DNA of 48,029 bases from an uncultured Bacteroidales bacterium (GCA_947303055.1 CAMYXV010000006.1:1-48029); one strand, 5' to 3'. Shown: positions 8,232 to 16,953, counted from the stretch's first letter. Numbers and translations: made by a program. Notes: a model not told the origin generated them from the sequence alone.

Positions 8232-10355
8232 TTAGAAAATCTCTGTCCTGTTGTCCTTAATCTTGGCTTGATCTCTCAAGGCTTGGTAGACAGCGCCACC
8301 CAACACTTTGTTGGTAAACTGGCTGGTCTTCTCCCTGATGATGTCGCTGTAGTTTTCAGGAGTCTCAGGTTGCGTGAATTTCACGTTCTTGATGATGAAA
8401 GCACTGCTGTTGCCGGCAACGGGACCGAGTTCTCCACCTTCCTTCATACCAAGGAGCTTACCGACGATGTCGGCTTCAACACCAAAGTTGCTCAGCACAC
8501 GTGAATCGATGGCGATATCGGAAACCGTAGTGGATTCAGCACCCAACTCATTGACCATTCTGTCAACATCGTTGCCACAAGCTTTCATCTTCTCGACAGC
8601 GACTTCACCCTTCTTCTTGTTGAGGACCTGATACTTGAACTGGTCAACAACAGCCTCCAACGGAGCATAGCCCTCGTGGACGACACCCGTCAAAGCGGCC
8701 ACCACCAACATGTTGTCAAGTTCGAAGATCTTTTCGGAGACATCACCTTTCTTGGTCTTCTCATCGAAAGCCCAACGGACGATCTCACGAGGATTGTCGA
8801 TACCAGCAATCTGATAGGTCGACTTGTTCATTCTCGGCATGGTGCGCTTGGTGAGACCTTGCTCCTCAATGGCTTGGTTGAATTGGTCGTACGTTCTGTT
8901 GTCGGTGACAAACTTGTTGGCCTCGGCATAGATGTTCTGATAGGTCTTCGTGCTTGCCGTGACCTCATGCGTCAGATAAGCCAAACGGGCTTTCTGTTGA
9001 GGCTCGGTCTTGCCCGTAACCTTAACAACGTGGTAACCAAACGGAGTTTCCACCACGCCCATCGAACCCACAGGATTGTTGACCACATACTCGTTGAACT
9101 GAGGAACCATTTGTCCGTCAGTGAACCAATCGAGGTCACCGCCTTTGTCCTTCGTGGCATCGGTGTTGTACTCAGCAGCCAGCTCGGCAAACAGCTCGTC
9201 GTTGTTCTTGGCGGCTCTCAGCTGAGCCAGCAGTTCGTTGGCCTTGGCTTCGGCTTGTTCCTTGGTAGTGATGGTATCTTGGCTGCCATAAGCGCCTTTG
9301 TAACCAATCAGGATATGGCTGGCCTTCAGTGAGTCGGGACGGCTCTGGAGGTCAACGATGCGAACCAGGTTGAAGGAATCGCCATCTTCATAAGGACCAA
9401 AAACGTAGCCCACGCCATTGCCATTGTCGAAAACAGCTTTCTCGACCTGCTCGGAAACATCCTTGCGGCCCACCCAAGTGCTGTCGTAGCGCTTGTCGGA
9501 GTTGGCGTTGACAAAGCTGATCACATTGTCGGTATCGACGAGGTCTTGTCTCATGCCTTGCACGAGCTTCAAAGCCTCTTGACGGTCTTCCAACGAAGGT
9601 TTGATTTCGAACACCACATACTCGATGTCGCGTCTTTCGTCCGTCTCGTAGCGGTATTTGTTCTCTTCATAGAAAGCCTTGTTGTCGGCATCAGTAACAG
9701 TGATCGTCGAATCCGGGATGGTCGTATAACGCAGAGCAACCACGTCGGCAGAAGCCTTCATGTTCTTTCTCTCATAATACTTCTGGGCCAAAGCGGTAGG
9801 AAGGAAATAGGAAGCCTTCACCAGATTGTTGAACTTGGTCTCCAAACGGTTTTGTTTCAAGGCTTTCTCGAAATCCAACCAACGATTGTAATAATCAGCC
9901 GGAAGGTCACTCAAGTTTTGGAGATATTGGGTCACGCGCTGGGGGTCGAAACCGTTGGCGTCGCTGAAGCTCTGCACCACCCATTCATGCGGATGCTCAC
10001 CCGTCAATTGGTCCATAAGCTCTTCAGAGGTGATGCCGATACCCGTAGCCTCGTATTCCTTGCCCATGATGTTGTCCTTAATCATCTCTTCCAACGTGTT
10101 GTTGTAGATGCTATAAGTCTCAGCGGAAGTGAGGTTGTTGCTGTTGGATGAAGACCTTTTGCTTTCAAGATTCTTTTCCTTGACCAATTCATAGTCTCTC
10201 ACAGAAATCTTCTCACCATCAATGACGGCCACCGATGGGCCCGTGTTTCTTCCCTGACTTTGGAAAAGGTCTTGTAAGACAAACGCTAACAATGCGATAC
10301 CGATGATTGCAATCAACAATCCGGAACGTCTTCTGATTTTTTCAATTGCTGCCAT
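8232..10355 (-). CDS. SurA/PpiD-like membrane-anchored peptidyl-prolyl isomerase
   Basis: This 707-residue periplasmic folding factor is anchored by one N-terminal membrane helix (LLIAIIGIALLAFVLQDLF). A SurA-N/PpiD-type chaperone region follows (VAVIDGEKISVRDYELVKE). A parvulin rotamase domain lies at about residues 340-450 (SLKASHILIGYKG; GGDLDWFTDGQMVPQFNEY; VVETPFGYHVVKVTG), and a PpiD-like C-terminal region completes it. It probably helps fold outer-membrane and secreted proteins. It is the last gene of the minus-strand envelope block but has its own promoter box at 10399-10406 and its own terminator, so it can be expressed separately. Length and layout fit the Bacteroidota PpiD-like family. 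Confidence 0.9.
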   Translation of the reverse strand: MAAIEKIRRRSGLLIAIIGIALLAFVLQDLFQSQGRNTGPSVAVIDGEKISVRDYELVKEKNLESKRSSSNSNNLTSAETYSIYNNTLEEMIKDNIMGKEYEATGIGITSEELMDQLTGEHPHEWVVQSFSDANGFDPQRVTQYLQNLSDLPADYYNRWLDFEKALKQNRLETKFNNLVKASYFLPTALAQKYYERKNMKASADVVALRYTTIPDSTITVTDADNKAFYEENKYRYETDERRDIEYVVFEIKPSLEDRQEALKLVQGMRQDLVDTDNVISFVNANSDKRYDSTWVGRKDVSEQVEKAVFDNGNGVGYVFGPYEDGDSFNLVRIVDLQSRPDSLKASHILIGYKGAYGSQDTITTKEQAEAKANELLAQLRAAKNNDELFAELAAEYNTDATKDKGGDLDWFTDGQMVPQFNEYVVNNPVGSMGVVETPFGYHVVKVTGKTEPQQKARLAYLTHEVTASTKTYQNIYAEANKFVTDNRTYDQFNQAIEEQGLTKRTMPRMNKSTYQIAGIDNPREIVRWAFDEKTKKGDVSEKIFELDNMLVVAALTGVVHEGYAPLEAVVDQFKYQVLNKKKGEVAVEKMKACGNDVDRMVNELGAESTTVSDIAIDSRVLSNFGVEADIVGKLLGMKEGGELGPVAGNSSAFIIKNVKFTQPETPENYSDIIREKTSQFTNKVLGGAVYQALRDQAKIKDNRTEIF

Positions 10356-10398
10356 AATGCTATTTTCTAATTACTATTAAACTTCAATTTTGAGCGTG

Positions 10399-10406
10399 CA
10401 AATTTA
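10399..10406 (-). promoter_or_regulatory. TAnnTTTG promoter box for the PpiD-like gene
   Basis: The box reads TAAATTTG on the minus strand, 43 bases before the ATG at 10355, in the gap after the CorC-like gene. Confidence 0.6.
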
Positions 10407-10500
10407 GTAAAGATTTCAACTCAAAGGGAGAATTGTTCGATTTTTATTTTTCAATACCCTTGATTACCAATTTTATAGTTTATATAAAACTGGAAATCAG

Positions 10501-11787
10501 TTATTTATCTTTAATCTGCAATTCCACCTCGTCCAATTTCATGTCGGAGGCTTTCAGGATTTTGACCCTATAATTGCCGATTTCGAGCATTTGTCCTTGC
10601 TCAGGAATGCTCTCACAATAATGCAAAATCATGCCCGCCAAGGTCTCATAATCGTCGGAAACGGGCAGGTCAAGCTTGTAGGTGTCGTTAAGATAATCGA
10701 TTTCAAGGCGGGCTGAGAAGACGAAGGTGTTGTCGTCCACCACCTTTTCAGTCTCATCCTCCACATCGTATTCGTCGTCAATCTCGCCAAAAATCTCTTC
10801 CACCACATCCTCCATGGTGACGATGCCTGCTGTGCCGCCAAATTCGTCCACAACGGCGGCCACGCCCTGCCTGTGCTGGATGAAATGCTTCAAGAGCCGG
10901 TCGGCAGTGTAGGTCTCGGGAAAGAAGTCAATCTTGCGGATGAGGTCGGTCAAGGCCACATCACGATGTTCGGCAACGGCACGCACCACGTCGTTCAAAT
11001 GGACATAACCCACAATATCGTCAATGCTCTCGCCGATGACAATCAGTTTGGAATGCTTGGTCTCTTCGAAACGGGCTTTCACGGCTTCGATGCTGTCGGT
11101 CAGTTTCACCGACTGGATTTCGTTGCGCGGCCCCATGCATTCACGAAGCTTCACCGAACGAAATTCCATCACATTTTGGAACAACTGTATCTCCTGCTGC
11201 ATGTCTTCGTCGGCTTCCGCTGGATCGGCATATTCTGCAATGTAATCGTTTAAGTCGACAGTACTAAATCGGTATTCTTCCCTATCCACTTTTAGGCGTA
11301 GGATATACTTGATAATAAATTCGGATATGCCTGTGTAGATGAGAATCAGCGGATAGAGCAGGCAATAGCAGATGAAGGTCGGCAAAGCAAAAAACGAAAG
11401 AATGGCATTGGGGTCGATACGAAACAGTACCTTGGGCAAGAACTCGCCAACCAACAACACGAGCAAGGTCGCAAGTATGGTCTTCACCAACAGCACCATG
11501 AAATCGTTGTTGAGCGAAATGTATTGCAACCAATGCACGACAGGTCCATCCAACAGTTGCGACATGCTCATGCCATAGATGATAAGAGCGATATTGTTGC
11601 CCAACAGCAGCGAGGTCATGAAACGCGACTGGTCCTTCAGAAACAGCCTAATGGTTTTGGCAGAGAAAGTATTCTTGGTCAGTTCCACCTCAAGCTGCAA
11701 ACGGTTGATACTGTTGAAGGCAATCTCAAGCCCCGAACACAGGGCCGAAAAAAACAAGGTGATGGCTACGACAATCCAGCTGTTCAT
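10501..11787 (-). CDS. CNNM/CorC-type membrane protein with CBS pair (GldE-like)
   Basis: This 428-residue inner-membrane protein belongs to the HlyC/CorC (CNNM) family. Hydrophobic segments of the DUF21/CNNM domain fill residues ~1-170 (start MNSWIVVAITLFFSALCSGLE). A CBS pair follows at about 205-330 (MGPRNEIQSVKLTDSIEAV; VVDEFGGTAGIVTMEDVVEE), and a CorC/HlyC C-terminal domain at about 345-428. Family members are linked to Mg2+/Co2+ handling; in Flavobacteria the homologue GldE is linked to gliding and T9SS. Its place next to lptC and the PpiD-like gene matches the usual Bacteroidota order. It follows lptC by 3 bases, so co-translation is likely. Transport itself cannot be inferred from sequence alone. 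Confidence 0.85.
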   Translation of the reverse strand: MNSWIVVAITLFFSALCSGLEIAFNSINRLQLEVELTKNTFSAKTIRLFLKDQSRFMTSLLLGNNIALIIYGMSMSQLLDGPVVHWLQYISLNNDFMVLLVKTILATLLVLLVGEFLPKVLFRIDPNAILSFFALPTFICYCLLYPLILIYTGISEFIIKYILRLKVDREEYRFSTVDLNDYIAEYADPAEADEDMQQEIQLFQNVMEFRSVKLRECMGPRNEIQSVKLTDSIEAVKARFEETKHSKLIVIGESIDDIVGYVHLNDVVRAVAEHRDVALTDLIRKIDFFPETYTADRLLKHFIQHRQGVAAVVDEFGGTAGIVTMEDVVEEIFGEIDDEYDVEDETEKVVDDNTFVFSARLEIDYLNDTYKLDLPVSDDYETLAGMILHYCESIPEQGQMLEIGNYRVKILKASDMKLDEVELQIKDK

Positions 11788-11790
11788 GGC

Positions 11791-12351
11791 TCAATCCTCC
11801 TCATCCACATCAAGCAGGGCGCTTCCCGAATACATGGTGTATTCCGAAAAGTCTTCACGTGCCACAAGGCTGTCGGCTTCGATTTGTTTGTCGGGCGTGA
11901 CAATCTTCACATGCGAGCGAGTATATATCATCTTCAGGTCTTGATACCAGAATAGTTTATCAGAATACATGGTCTCGTTGCTGCCGAAGTTTTGTACAAT
12001 CACGTTACCTTGTGCCTCAATCAATCGCATCTTGCCGTAATTTTTGCCATAATCGGCATGGAGTTCCGTGGTCTTTTCCCCTTTGTCGTACATATAGACA
12101 TCGAAACCGAGAGGAAATTCCATGATATCATCCTCAGTCTCCATGCGTATCATTCGTGGCGTGTGCAATTCCAGATTGACAATGCCCGAGTCGCTGCGGT
12201 AGAAAACCACGCTGTCGGCCATAATACCCGACAATGTGTCGTCAGACCCCATGGCCTGCACGATGGCATCGGGGTTTGAACACGAAAACAACATCACAGC
12301 CACAAAGGCTGTGATGTTGAGTATGATTCCTATTTTCAGGAGGTGTTTCAA
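11791..12351 (-). CDS. lptC: LPS export periplasmic protein LptC (TTG start)
   Basis: LptC links the LptBFG extractor to LptA in lipopolysaccharide transport and is anchored in the inner membrane. This 186-residue protein has an N-terminal hydrophobic segment ending in a Cys (NITAFVAVMLFSCSN), which may be a lipobox. The OstA/LptC-like beta-jellyroll pattern follows (ADSVVFYRSDSGIVNLELHT; ELHADYGKNYGKMRLIEAQG; LVAREDFSEYTM). The first codon is TTG directly after the TAA stop of the TPR gene; the next in-frame ATG lies inside the membrane segment and would cut it, so TTG is preferred. It is tightly packed between the TPR and CorC-like genes. Confidence 0.87.
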   Translation of the reverse strand: MKHLLKIGIILNITAFVAVMLFSCSNPDAIVQAMGSDDTLSGIMADSVVFYRSDSGIVNLELHTPRMIRMETEDDIMEFPLGFDVYMYDKGEKTTELHADYGKNYGKMRLIEAQGNVIVQNFGSNETMYSDKLFWYQDLKMIYTRSHVKIVTPDKQIEADSLVAREDFSEYTMYSGSALLDVDEED

Positions 12352-13803
12352 TTACTTTCTAGCTCTGATGGTGGTCGATTCACCAATCCAGCCACCAACC
12401 TGGAAGGACTGGCCTTCGCTATAGTCGTTGAAGAAGATGGTCTCCATCGACGGGAAGGCTGACGTGTAGGAGCGGATCAAGCTGTTGGCTCTGTCAGCGA
12501 TGCTGGGATCGATAGACTTGGCCTTTACGCACTTGTCGACAGCTGCCCAGTACACGGCCTTGCTTTCAATATCGCCACTGAACTGCTTGGAACTACCAGC
12601 GTACAGCATAGCGATGAGGAGGTAAGGCTCGCCATTGGTCGGGTCAACTTGTGCAGCTCTTCTGTAGATGTCACGAGCGCGTGAGAGGCTACCCATGTTT
12701 TCGTAGCACATACCCAGGTTACGGTAGGCACGATACTTACGGTCGTTGTTCTCGGTCTTCGTAGCTTGCTCGAAGAAGGTAGCGGCATCGCTATACTTCT
12801 TGTCCTTGAAGAACTTCACACCCAAGCTGTAGGAAGCCTCCGGGCTGGGCTCCAGTTCGTTGAGTCTGACGGCAGCATCGAGGAAGAGCTTCGAATCGGT
12901 GCAGTCTTTCTTATCAAGGATGGTGGTGATGCGCTTCAGCAGGGCCACATCGTCAGGCGTCTCCTTCATCTTGGCACTGAATACCTTGATCAGGTCTTCG
13001 CATGAGGCAAACGGTTGGAAGAGGTTGTCGAGGTTGTTCTTCACACCCTTGTTGATGTTGATGTTCTTCTCGTTCTTCTCAAGTTGCTTGTCGAAGCCAG
13101 CCACAGCATCGGCATCGCCTGCAGTCTCGGCCTCTTCCTTGGCAGTGATGAGTTCGGTCTCGGTCTCAGCAAGGGCACCGATGTTGTTATCAAGCACCTC
13201 GGAAAGCTCCTGATAGACATTGATGATGGTCATCTTTTCGGCCTTTTCGTTGTTCACCATGTCGATGGTGGCCTTGAAGTAGGCGTCGATGTAGGCACCT
13301 TGCAGCTGTGAGGGGTCAAGAGCAACGGCATCTTTCAGCACGTTGTAGGCCTCTTCATAACGGTTCTTGTTATAGGTATAGATGAGCAAGCCCTTACGAC
13401 CCATGATGTTGGCCACCTGCGAAGCTCCCGTCTTCGGGTCGGTCGGGAAATACTGGGCTCTCGTGTCCATCAACATGCAGAGGGTGTCGATATAGGCATC
13501 TTTTTGCTGCGGGTTGGTACGAATGAAGTACTCCATGATCTTCTCACCGTTCGTGTAGACGAACTGGCTGGCACGCGGACAGTTGAGGAAAACCGACCTC
13601 CAAGCGTTGACCATCTCCATGCTGATGGATTCTGGAGCATACTTGGCGGCCTCCCATTGCTTGAAGTATTCACGATACATCGAAAGGTTGGTCACGCAGG
13701 CAACACTATCGGTGCCGTACTTCGACTCTTTCACCTCTTGGGCGGATACGCTCATTGCCATTCCAAAGATAACGGCAATCATCATTAATCTTTTCGTTTT
13801 CAT
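12352..13803 (-). CDS. Exported tetratricopeptide-repeat protein of the lptC cluster
   Basis: This 483-residue protein has a signal peptide (MKTKRLMMIAVIFGMAMSVSA). Helical repeats include TPR-like units near the C-terminus (ASYSLGVKFFKDKKYSDAATFFEQATK; AYRNLGMCYENMGSLSRARDIYRRA, each cited in part as SYSLGVKFFKDKKYSDAATF and NLGMCYENMGSLSRARDIYR). A charged coiled-coil-like segment occupies the middle (NNIGALAETETELITAKEEA). The protein probably acts as a periplasmic scaffold. TPR proteins at this position beside lptC are common in Bacteroidota, but their role is not known to me. It abuts lptC without a gap and follows the outer-membrane protein gene by 74 bases. Confidence 0.8.
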   Translation of the reverse strand: MKTKRLMMIAVIFGMAMSVSAQEVKESKYGTDSVACVTNLSMYREYFKQWEAAKYAPESISMEMVNAWRSVFLNCPRASQFVYTNGEKIMEYFIRTNPQQKDAYIDTLCMLMDTRAQYFPTDPKTGASQVANIMGRKGLLIYTYNKNRYEEAYNVLKDAVALDPSQLQGAYIDAYFKATIDMVNNEKAEKMTIINVYQELSEVLDNNIGALAETETELITAKEEAETAGDADAVAGFDKQLEKNEKNININKGVKNNLDNLFQPFASCEDLIKVFSAKMKETPDDVALLKRITTILDKKDCTDSKLFLDAAVRLNELEPSPEASYSLGVKFFKDKKYSDAATFFEQATKTENNDRKYRAYRNLGMCYENMGSLSRARDIYRRAAQVDPTNGEPYLLIAMLYAGSSKQFSGDIESKAVYWAAVDKCVKAKSIDPSIADRANSLIRSYTSAFPSMETIFFNDYSEGQSFQVGGWIGESTTIRARK

Positions 13804-13877
13804 CTCTTCTTATTTTTAGTGTTTAACTTGTTTGTCTCTTGTTCAAATATCATTCCAAAAATTCCAGGCGGCGTTCA

Positions 13878-15179
13878 TTATCTGTATTTGCGCTTCATGA
13901 ACCAATGCTCAAACACTGAAATGCCTACATTCATCTTGGCATAACGTTCTTCTATCAAACCACCCTCGCGGGTGCCGTATTGTCCAATTTCAAAGGCCAC
14001 ATTGACCTTCGATGGTGTCTTGGGCAACGGCAACGACAATCCAACCGTAGCACCCACCTTATTAATATTATGGTCCATTCCATCGTTGCCCGGCAAGCTG
14101 ATGAAACCATGCTCATAGAAACCGCCAAAACGATAGGCAACACGCGAGAAATAGCCCGAAACAGATGTGTGCCTCGGTGTGAATTCAGCACCTACCGACA
14201 CCGACCACGAGTTCTGCAATGACTCGGTTACACCTTCTCGGGCAAACTTCGACCATTGCATCCAGTTGAAATCGGCGCCCACGGCCCAGTCGCTGCCCTT
14301 CTGCAAAGCCACACCCACACCAAAGCCTTGCGGCATGGTGATATGGGTCGGACCAGAAATATGCGCAACGGTATCGATGACATATTCTATTTCGGTATCC
14401 TGGTCTTCCTCAATGGATCGGATAAACAAAGTCTGATCAGCTTTCAATTTGACTCTCTGGGTGTACGTGAGGCCGACGCTCAAATCCATATCGTTACCTA
14501 CATTCGTATTGAAAAGCATACCGTAATCGAACATGAAAGAGCTGACCATCACGTCGACGCTACGTCTTGAACCGATATAATAAATCGAGTCGGGGAAAAA
14601 GAGCGAAGTCTCGGTTTGGGTGTTGCCAAACATGTAGTAAACATTGGCACCCAAAGCAAAATGCTTGCCCAATTTGAAGGCATTGCCAATAAAAGCCTGA
14701 TTAAGCCCTCCTTTGCCTTGGAAGCGCGTGGTTGTGTTGCCCACTTCAGGAATTTCCTTGTTGACTTTCATGGTGTAACCAGTGGTACTATAAGGTTGCA
14801 CACCAAAAGCCATCTTCCACCACGATGTCAGGCCGAAGGCCATTGAAACGTAGTCGAAGGAAGCGTTGTTGGCACGCTCAGAGAGACTCGCCGTACTGAA
14901 GGTGGAGGTCTTGAAATAAAAACCGGCGTCAAAGAGGAAGGCCAATGAATCAATTTTGGCGTATGTAGCAGGATTCTCGGCATTAATCATGCCGCCGCCA
15001 AACATGGCATTGGCCACACCACCCATCCCTTTCAACCTTACGTTCATCGACTTGTCGCGCACCTGACCAACTCCAAACAAGGAATAAGGAGAGTCGGCAT
15101 CAGCCTGCGCAACAGCTTCAAAGCCAAAACATGCCAACAGGCAAACGAGCATTATGTATTTTAAAATTCGTGTTTTCAT
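13878..15179 (-). CDS. FadL-like outer-membrane protein of the envelope block
   Basis: This 433-residue protein starts at MKTRILKYIMLVCLLACFGFEAVAQ by my choice; the frame is open to 15254, but the extra 25 codons read through a C-run/G-run repeat and precede a normal signal peptide. The mature start (SPYSLFGVGQ; RLKGMGGVANAM; INAENPATYAKID) resembles the FadL/PorV-type start of Bacteroidota barrels, with a long series of amphipathic strands behind it. A role in hydrophobic substrate passage or in assembly is possible but unproven. In related genomes this gene heads the set TPR, lptC, CorC-like, PpiD-like, which is the order here. The predicted leader includes the hairpin repeat at 15206-15240. 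Confidence 0.78.
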   Translation of the reverse strand: MKTRILKYIMLVCLLACFGFEAVAQADADSPYSLFGVGQVRDKSMNVRLKGMGGVANAMFGGGMINAENPATYAKIDSLAFLFDAGFYFKTSTFSTASLSERANNASFDYVSMAFGLTSWWKMAFGVQPYSTTGYTMKVNKEIPEVGNTTTRFQGKGGLNQAFIGNAFKLGKHFALGANVYYMFGNTQTETSLFFPDSIYYIGSRRSVDVMVSSFMFDYGMLFNTNVGNDMDLSVGLTYTQRVKLKADQTLFIRSIEEDQDTEIEYVIDTVAHISGPTHITMPQGFGVGVALQKGSDWAVGADFNWMQWSKFAREGVTESLQNSWSVSVGAEFTPRHTSVSGYFSRVAYRFGGFYEHGFISLPGNDGMDHNINKVGATVGLSLPLPKTPSKVNVAFEIGQYGTREGGLIEERYAKMNVGISVFEHWFMKRKYR

Positions 15180-15205
15180 AACCAGTGAAGTCTTTAGCAC
15201 GCTCA

Positions 15206-15240
15206 CCCCCCTCGTTCCCCCCTTGCAGGGGGGAGGGGGG
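15206..15240. repeat. C-run/G-run hairpin repeat
   Basis: The element reads six C, tcgtt, six C, ttgca, six G, a, six G, so two nested C6/G6 stems form. Translated it gives the PPPPCKGG-type wording often seen where repeats enter coding frames. It lies just upstream of the outer-membrane protein gene, in its likely 5' leader. Confidence 0.7.
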
Positions 15241-15405
15241 ATAAGCGCGTGCAAATATCCGATTTTTTAACTCGTTGAGCAAGTATTTATTGCTTTTATT
15301 GCAGCCCGATTTTGTTATATCATTGAATATCAACGTAAAACTTTTCCAAAAATAAAAAAATCTCAATTTTTGAAGTTTTTTTCTTGTCGTATGGGAAAAA
15401 TGTCG

Positions 15406-15413
15406 TATTTTTG
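15406..15413 (+). promoter_or_regulatory. TAnnTTTG promoter box for tRNA-Phe
   Basis: TATTTTTG is preceded by CTTG (15383-15386) with a 19-bp spacer, fitting the Bacteroidota -33/-7 layout. The tRNA begins 38 bases later. Confidence 0.7.
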
Positions 15414-15451
15414 CAGCCACAAACCGAGAGGTTCAACGTAGTCAAAACGGA

Positions 15452-15527
<76 letters not shown>

Positions 15528-15534
15528 AAAATGT

Positions 15535-15565
15535 AGAGACGCAATGTATTGCGTCTCTTTTTTTT
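15535..15565 (+). terminator. tRNA-Phe terminator made of a GTAGAGACGCA-family repeat
   Basis: A perfect 11-bp inverted repeat (agagacgcaat, 15535-15545, with 15548-15558) has a 2-nt loop and continues into eight T. It shares its layout with the repeat inside dus (22334-22356). Confidence 0.85.
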
Positions 15566-15585
15566 GTTTCATTTATTCCTGCTTT

Positions 15586-15703
15586 AGGGGTGTCCCATTG
15601 ACTTGCATCGCGTCGTCAAATCTTACAATTTGTGGCAGCCATTTTTGTCCGTAGTCTTTTTCACGATTATTGAATCGTATCAACTGCCGCGGTGGACAGC
15701 CCC
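15586..15703. repeat. Structured inverted-repeat element of unknown nature
   Basis: The ends aggggtgtcc and ggacagcccct form an imperfect terminal inverted repeat. Inside lie ggcag/ctgcc, acgatt/aatcgt and ttgac/gtcaa hairpins. There is no open reading frame. It could be a small non-autonomous mobile element or a structured RNA. Confidence 0.35.
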
Positions 15704-15711
15704 TACGAACA

Positions 15712-15742
15712 AAAAAAGCGCCTCCGAATGGAAGCGCTTTTT
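15712..15742 (-). terminator. Terminator after the fimbrillin-like gene
   Basis: The stem aaaaagcgc (15712-15720) pairs with gcgcttttt (15734-15742) and extends through tcc/gga. It lies 23 bases past the stop codon of the minus-strand lipoprotein gene. Confidence 0.8.
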
Positions 15743-15765
15743 GTAATAGTTTAGCTTAAGCTTAA

Positions 15766-16761
15766 TTACCAATTGGTAATATTAAATCCATGATGCTTGA
15801 TCACATTAGGAGCAACCATATGATTACTGGTCACTTCTCTTGTCTTCACTGTACCATCCGCGAAGGTAACAGTGATGGTGTAGCCATTAGAACAAGCCAA
15901 AGGACGCAAGATCATGTAGAAATGAGTGGCAGTAGCTTGAGTCGTACCAATCTGCACACCTTCTTCAGGCATAGTCAAAGTAATGGTGTTGCCTTTGTCA
16001 GGACCGGTAACATTGTAACCCACTCTGTTAATGTACTGAGACAAGGACTGCATGTAAGCCGCGTTGTCCGGATTATAGTGGTTGAAGAGGCTCTGCATCT
16101 CTACAGGATCAACTTCGGGGATAATCAGCTCAACCCAACCAGAAAGATTGAGAGTATTATCAGTGATAGAGATCTCTTTGACAACACTGGGGCCATTGGC
16201 ATCGAAAAGCATCAAGTCATAAACACCGCAAATGTTTCTGAAGAAGAAAGCACTTTCGGGATTCTCGGTTTGGCTCAAATGCTCAACATTGTCCACCTTG
16301 GCAGCCATATACATAGCATCTGCCGGAACTCTGTTGGGGCGATACTCCTGAGTGGGAGCAACGAAGAACTTGCTCTTGTTCTGACCTTGACTCAATTCGG
16401 TATAGACGTGTTCACGGCCACCGGGATAAAATGCATAATAAGCATCCAAGATATCTTCGGCAACCTCGCCAGTTCCACAATTCTGCATTGTAACAAAATT
16501 GCCAGATTGAACGGCCTCATACTGGGCGCAATGGCTATGGGTAGGAACCTCTTCGTCAATGTTGAAAATCATGACTACATCACCACGCTCAAATATGATT
16601 TGGTTAGTACCAGGAGTCATATATGCCCTATTCTCATCCACTTCATCGACAAGCTCTTGGGTCATAATCATAACAGTGGACTTTTGTTCGTTTTTCTTGC
16701 ACGAGGTGAAAGCCAAAGCCACTATCGCCACCATGCAAATGCATCTAATTACTCTTTTCAT
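15766..16761 (-). CDS. Fimbrillin-like lipoprotein downstream of the peptide gene
   Basis: This 331-residue lipoprotein starts MKRVIRCICMVAIVALAFTSC, where TSC is the lipobox with Cys at residue 21. The body resembles fimbrillin/Mfa-like proteins of Bacteroidales: beta-rich, with AYYAFYPGG near residue 110, FFFRNICGVYDLML in the middle, and a closing block GYTITVTFADGTVKTREV. The subfamily is uncertain. It follows the 43-residue peptide gene by 60 bases on the same strand. No perfect promoter box lies between them; a one-base-short TAATTTG is present. The two may share a transcript. Whether it belongs to the peptide locus or only neighbours it is open. Confidence 0.65.
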   Translation of the reverse strand: MKRVIRCICMVAIVALAFTSCKKNEQKSTVMIMTQELVDEVDENRAYMTPGTNQIIFERGDVVMIFNIDEEVPTHSHCAQYEAVQSGNFVTMQNCGTGEVAEDILDAYYAFYPGGREHVYTELSQGQNKSKFFVAPTQEYRPNRVPADAMYMAAKVDNVEHLSQTENPESAFFFRNICGVYDLMLFDANGPSVVKEISITDNTLNLSGWVELIIPEVDPVEMQSLFNHYNPDNAAYMQSLSQYINRVGYNVTGPDKGNTITLTMPEEGVQIGTTQATATHFYMILRPLACSNGYTITVTFADGTVKTREVTSNHMVAPNVIKHHGFNITNW

Positions 16762-16821
16762 TTTTTCAATTCTCTTTTTTAGTTAGCAATCAGTTAATTG
16801 ACAAATTACAATTATTGCGGA

Positions 16822-16953
16822 TCACTCTTCATCCCAATCCGTTCCACCGTCAATTCCAGAACCAGCAGTTGCTCCCTGCATGAAATCCTTGTTCACGTCA
16901 AGATTGATCAGCTCGGCTTTAGGAGCCTCGTAGATTTTGTTCATTTTTTTCAT
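16822..16953 (-). CDS. 43-residue candidate RiPP precursor peptide
   Basis: This short gene encodes a 43-residue peptide beginning MKKMNKIYEAPKAELINLD and ending GIDGGTDWDEE. The Lys-rich, amphipathic front (1-25) looks like a leader, and the Gly/Ser/Asp-rich back (27-43) like a core. The leader has YEAP (Tyr8 to Pro11) with Leu15, close to the YxxPxL pattern that PqqD-like proteins read in lasso precursors. Thr29 lies two residues before Gly31, and Asp39 would be position 9 of a core starting at Gly31. It has its own TAnnTTTG box and sits just after the kinase/peptidase/PqqD/nucleotidyltransferase genes on the same strand. No homologue search was possible. It could instead be one of the common small peptides of Bacteroidales with no modification. 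Confidence 0.7.
   Translation of the reverse strand: MKKMNKIYEAPKAELINLDVNKDFMQGATAGSGIDGGTDWDEE

Noticed and set aside
10467-10493. Terminator after the PpiD-like gene promoter region (AT-rich hairpin)
   Set aside because: The stem is mostly A-T and no T-run follows on the minus strand; it is too weak to call.
15180-15254. An earlier start for the outer-membrane protein gene
   Set aside because: The extra codons read through the C-run/G-run repeat and precede a normal signal peptide.
15790-16782. A 330-codon plus-strand frame opposite the fimbrillin-like lipoprotein
   Set aside because: The minus-strand frame has a signal peptide, lipobox and terminator; the opposite frame has none of these.
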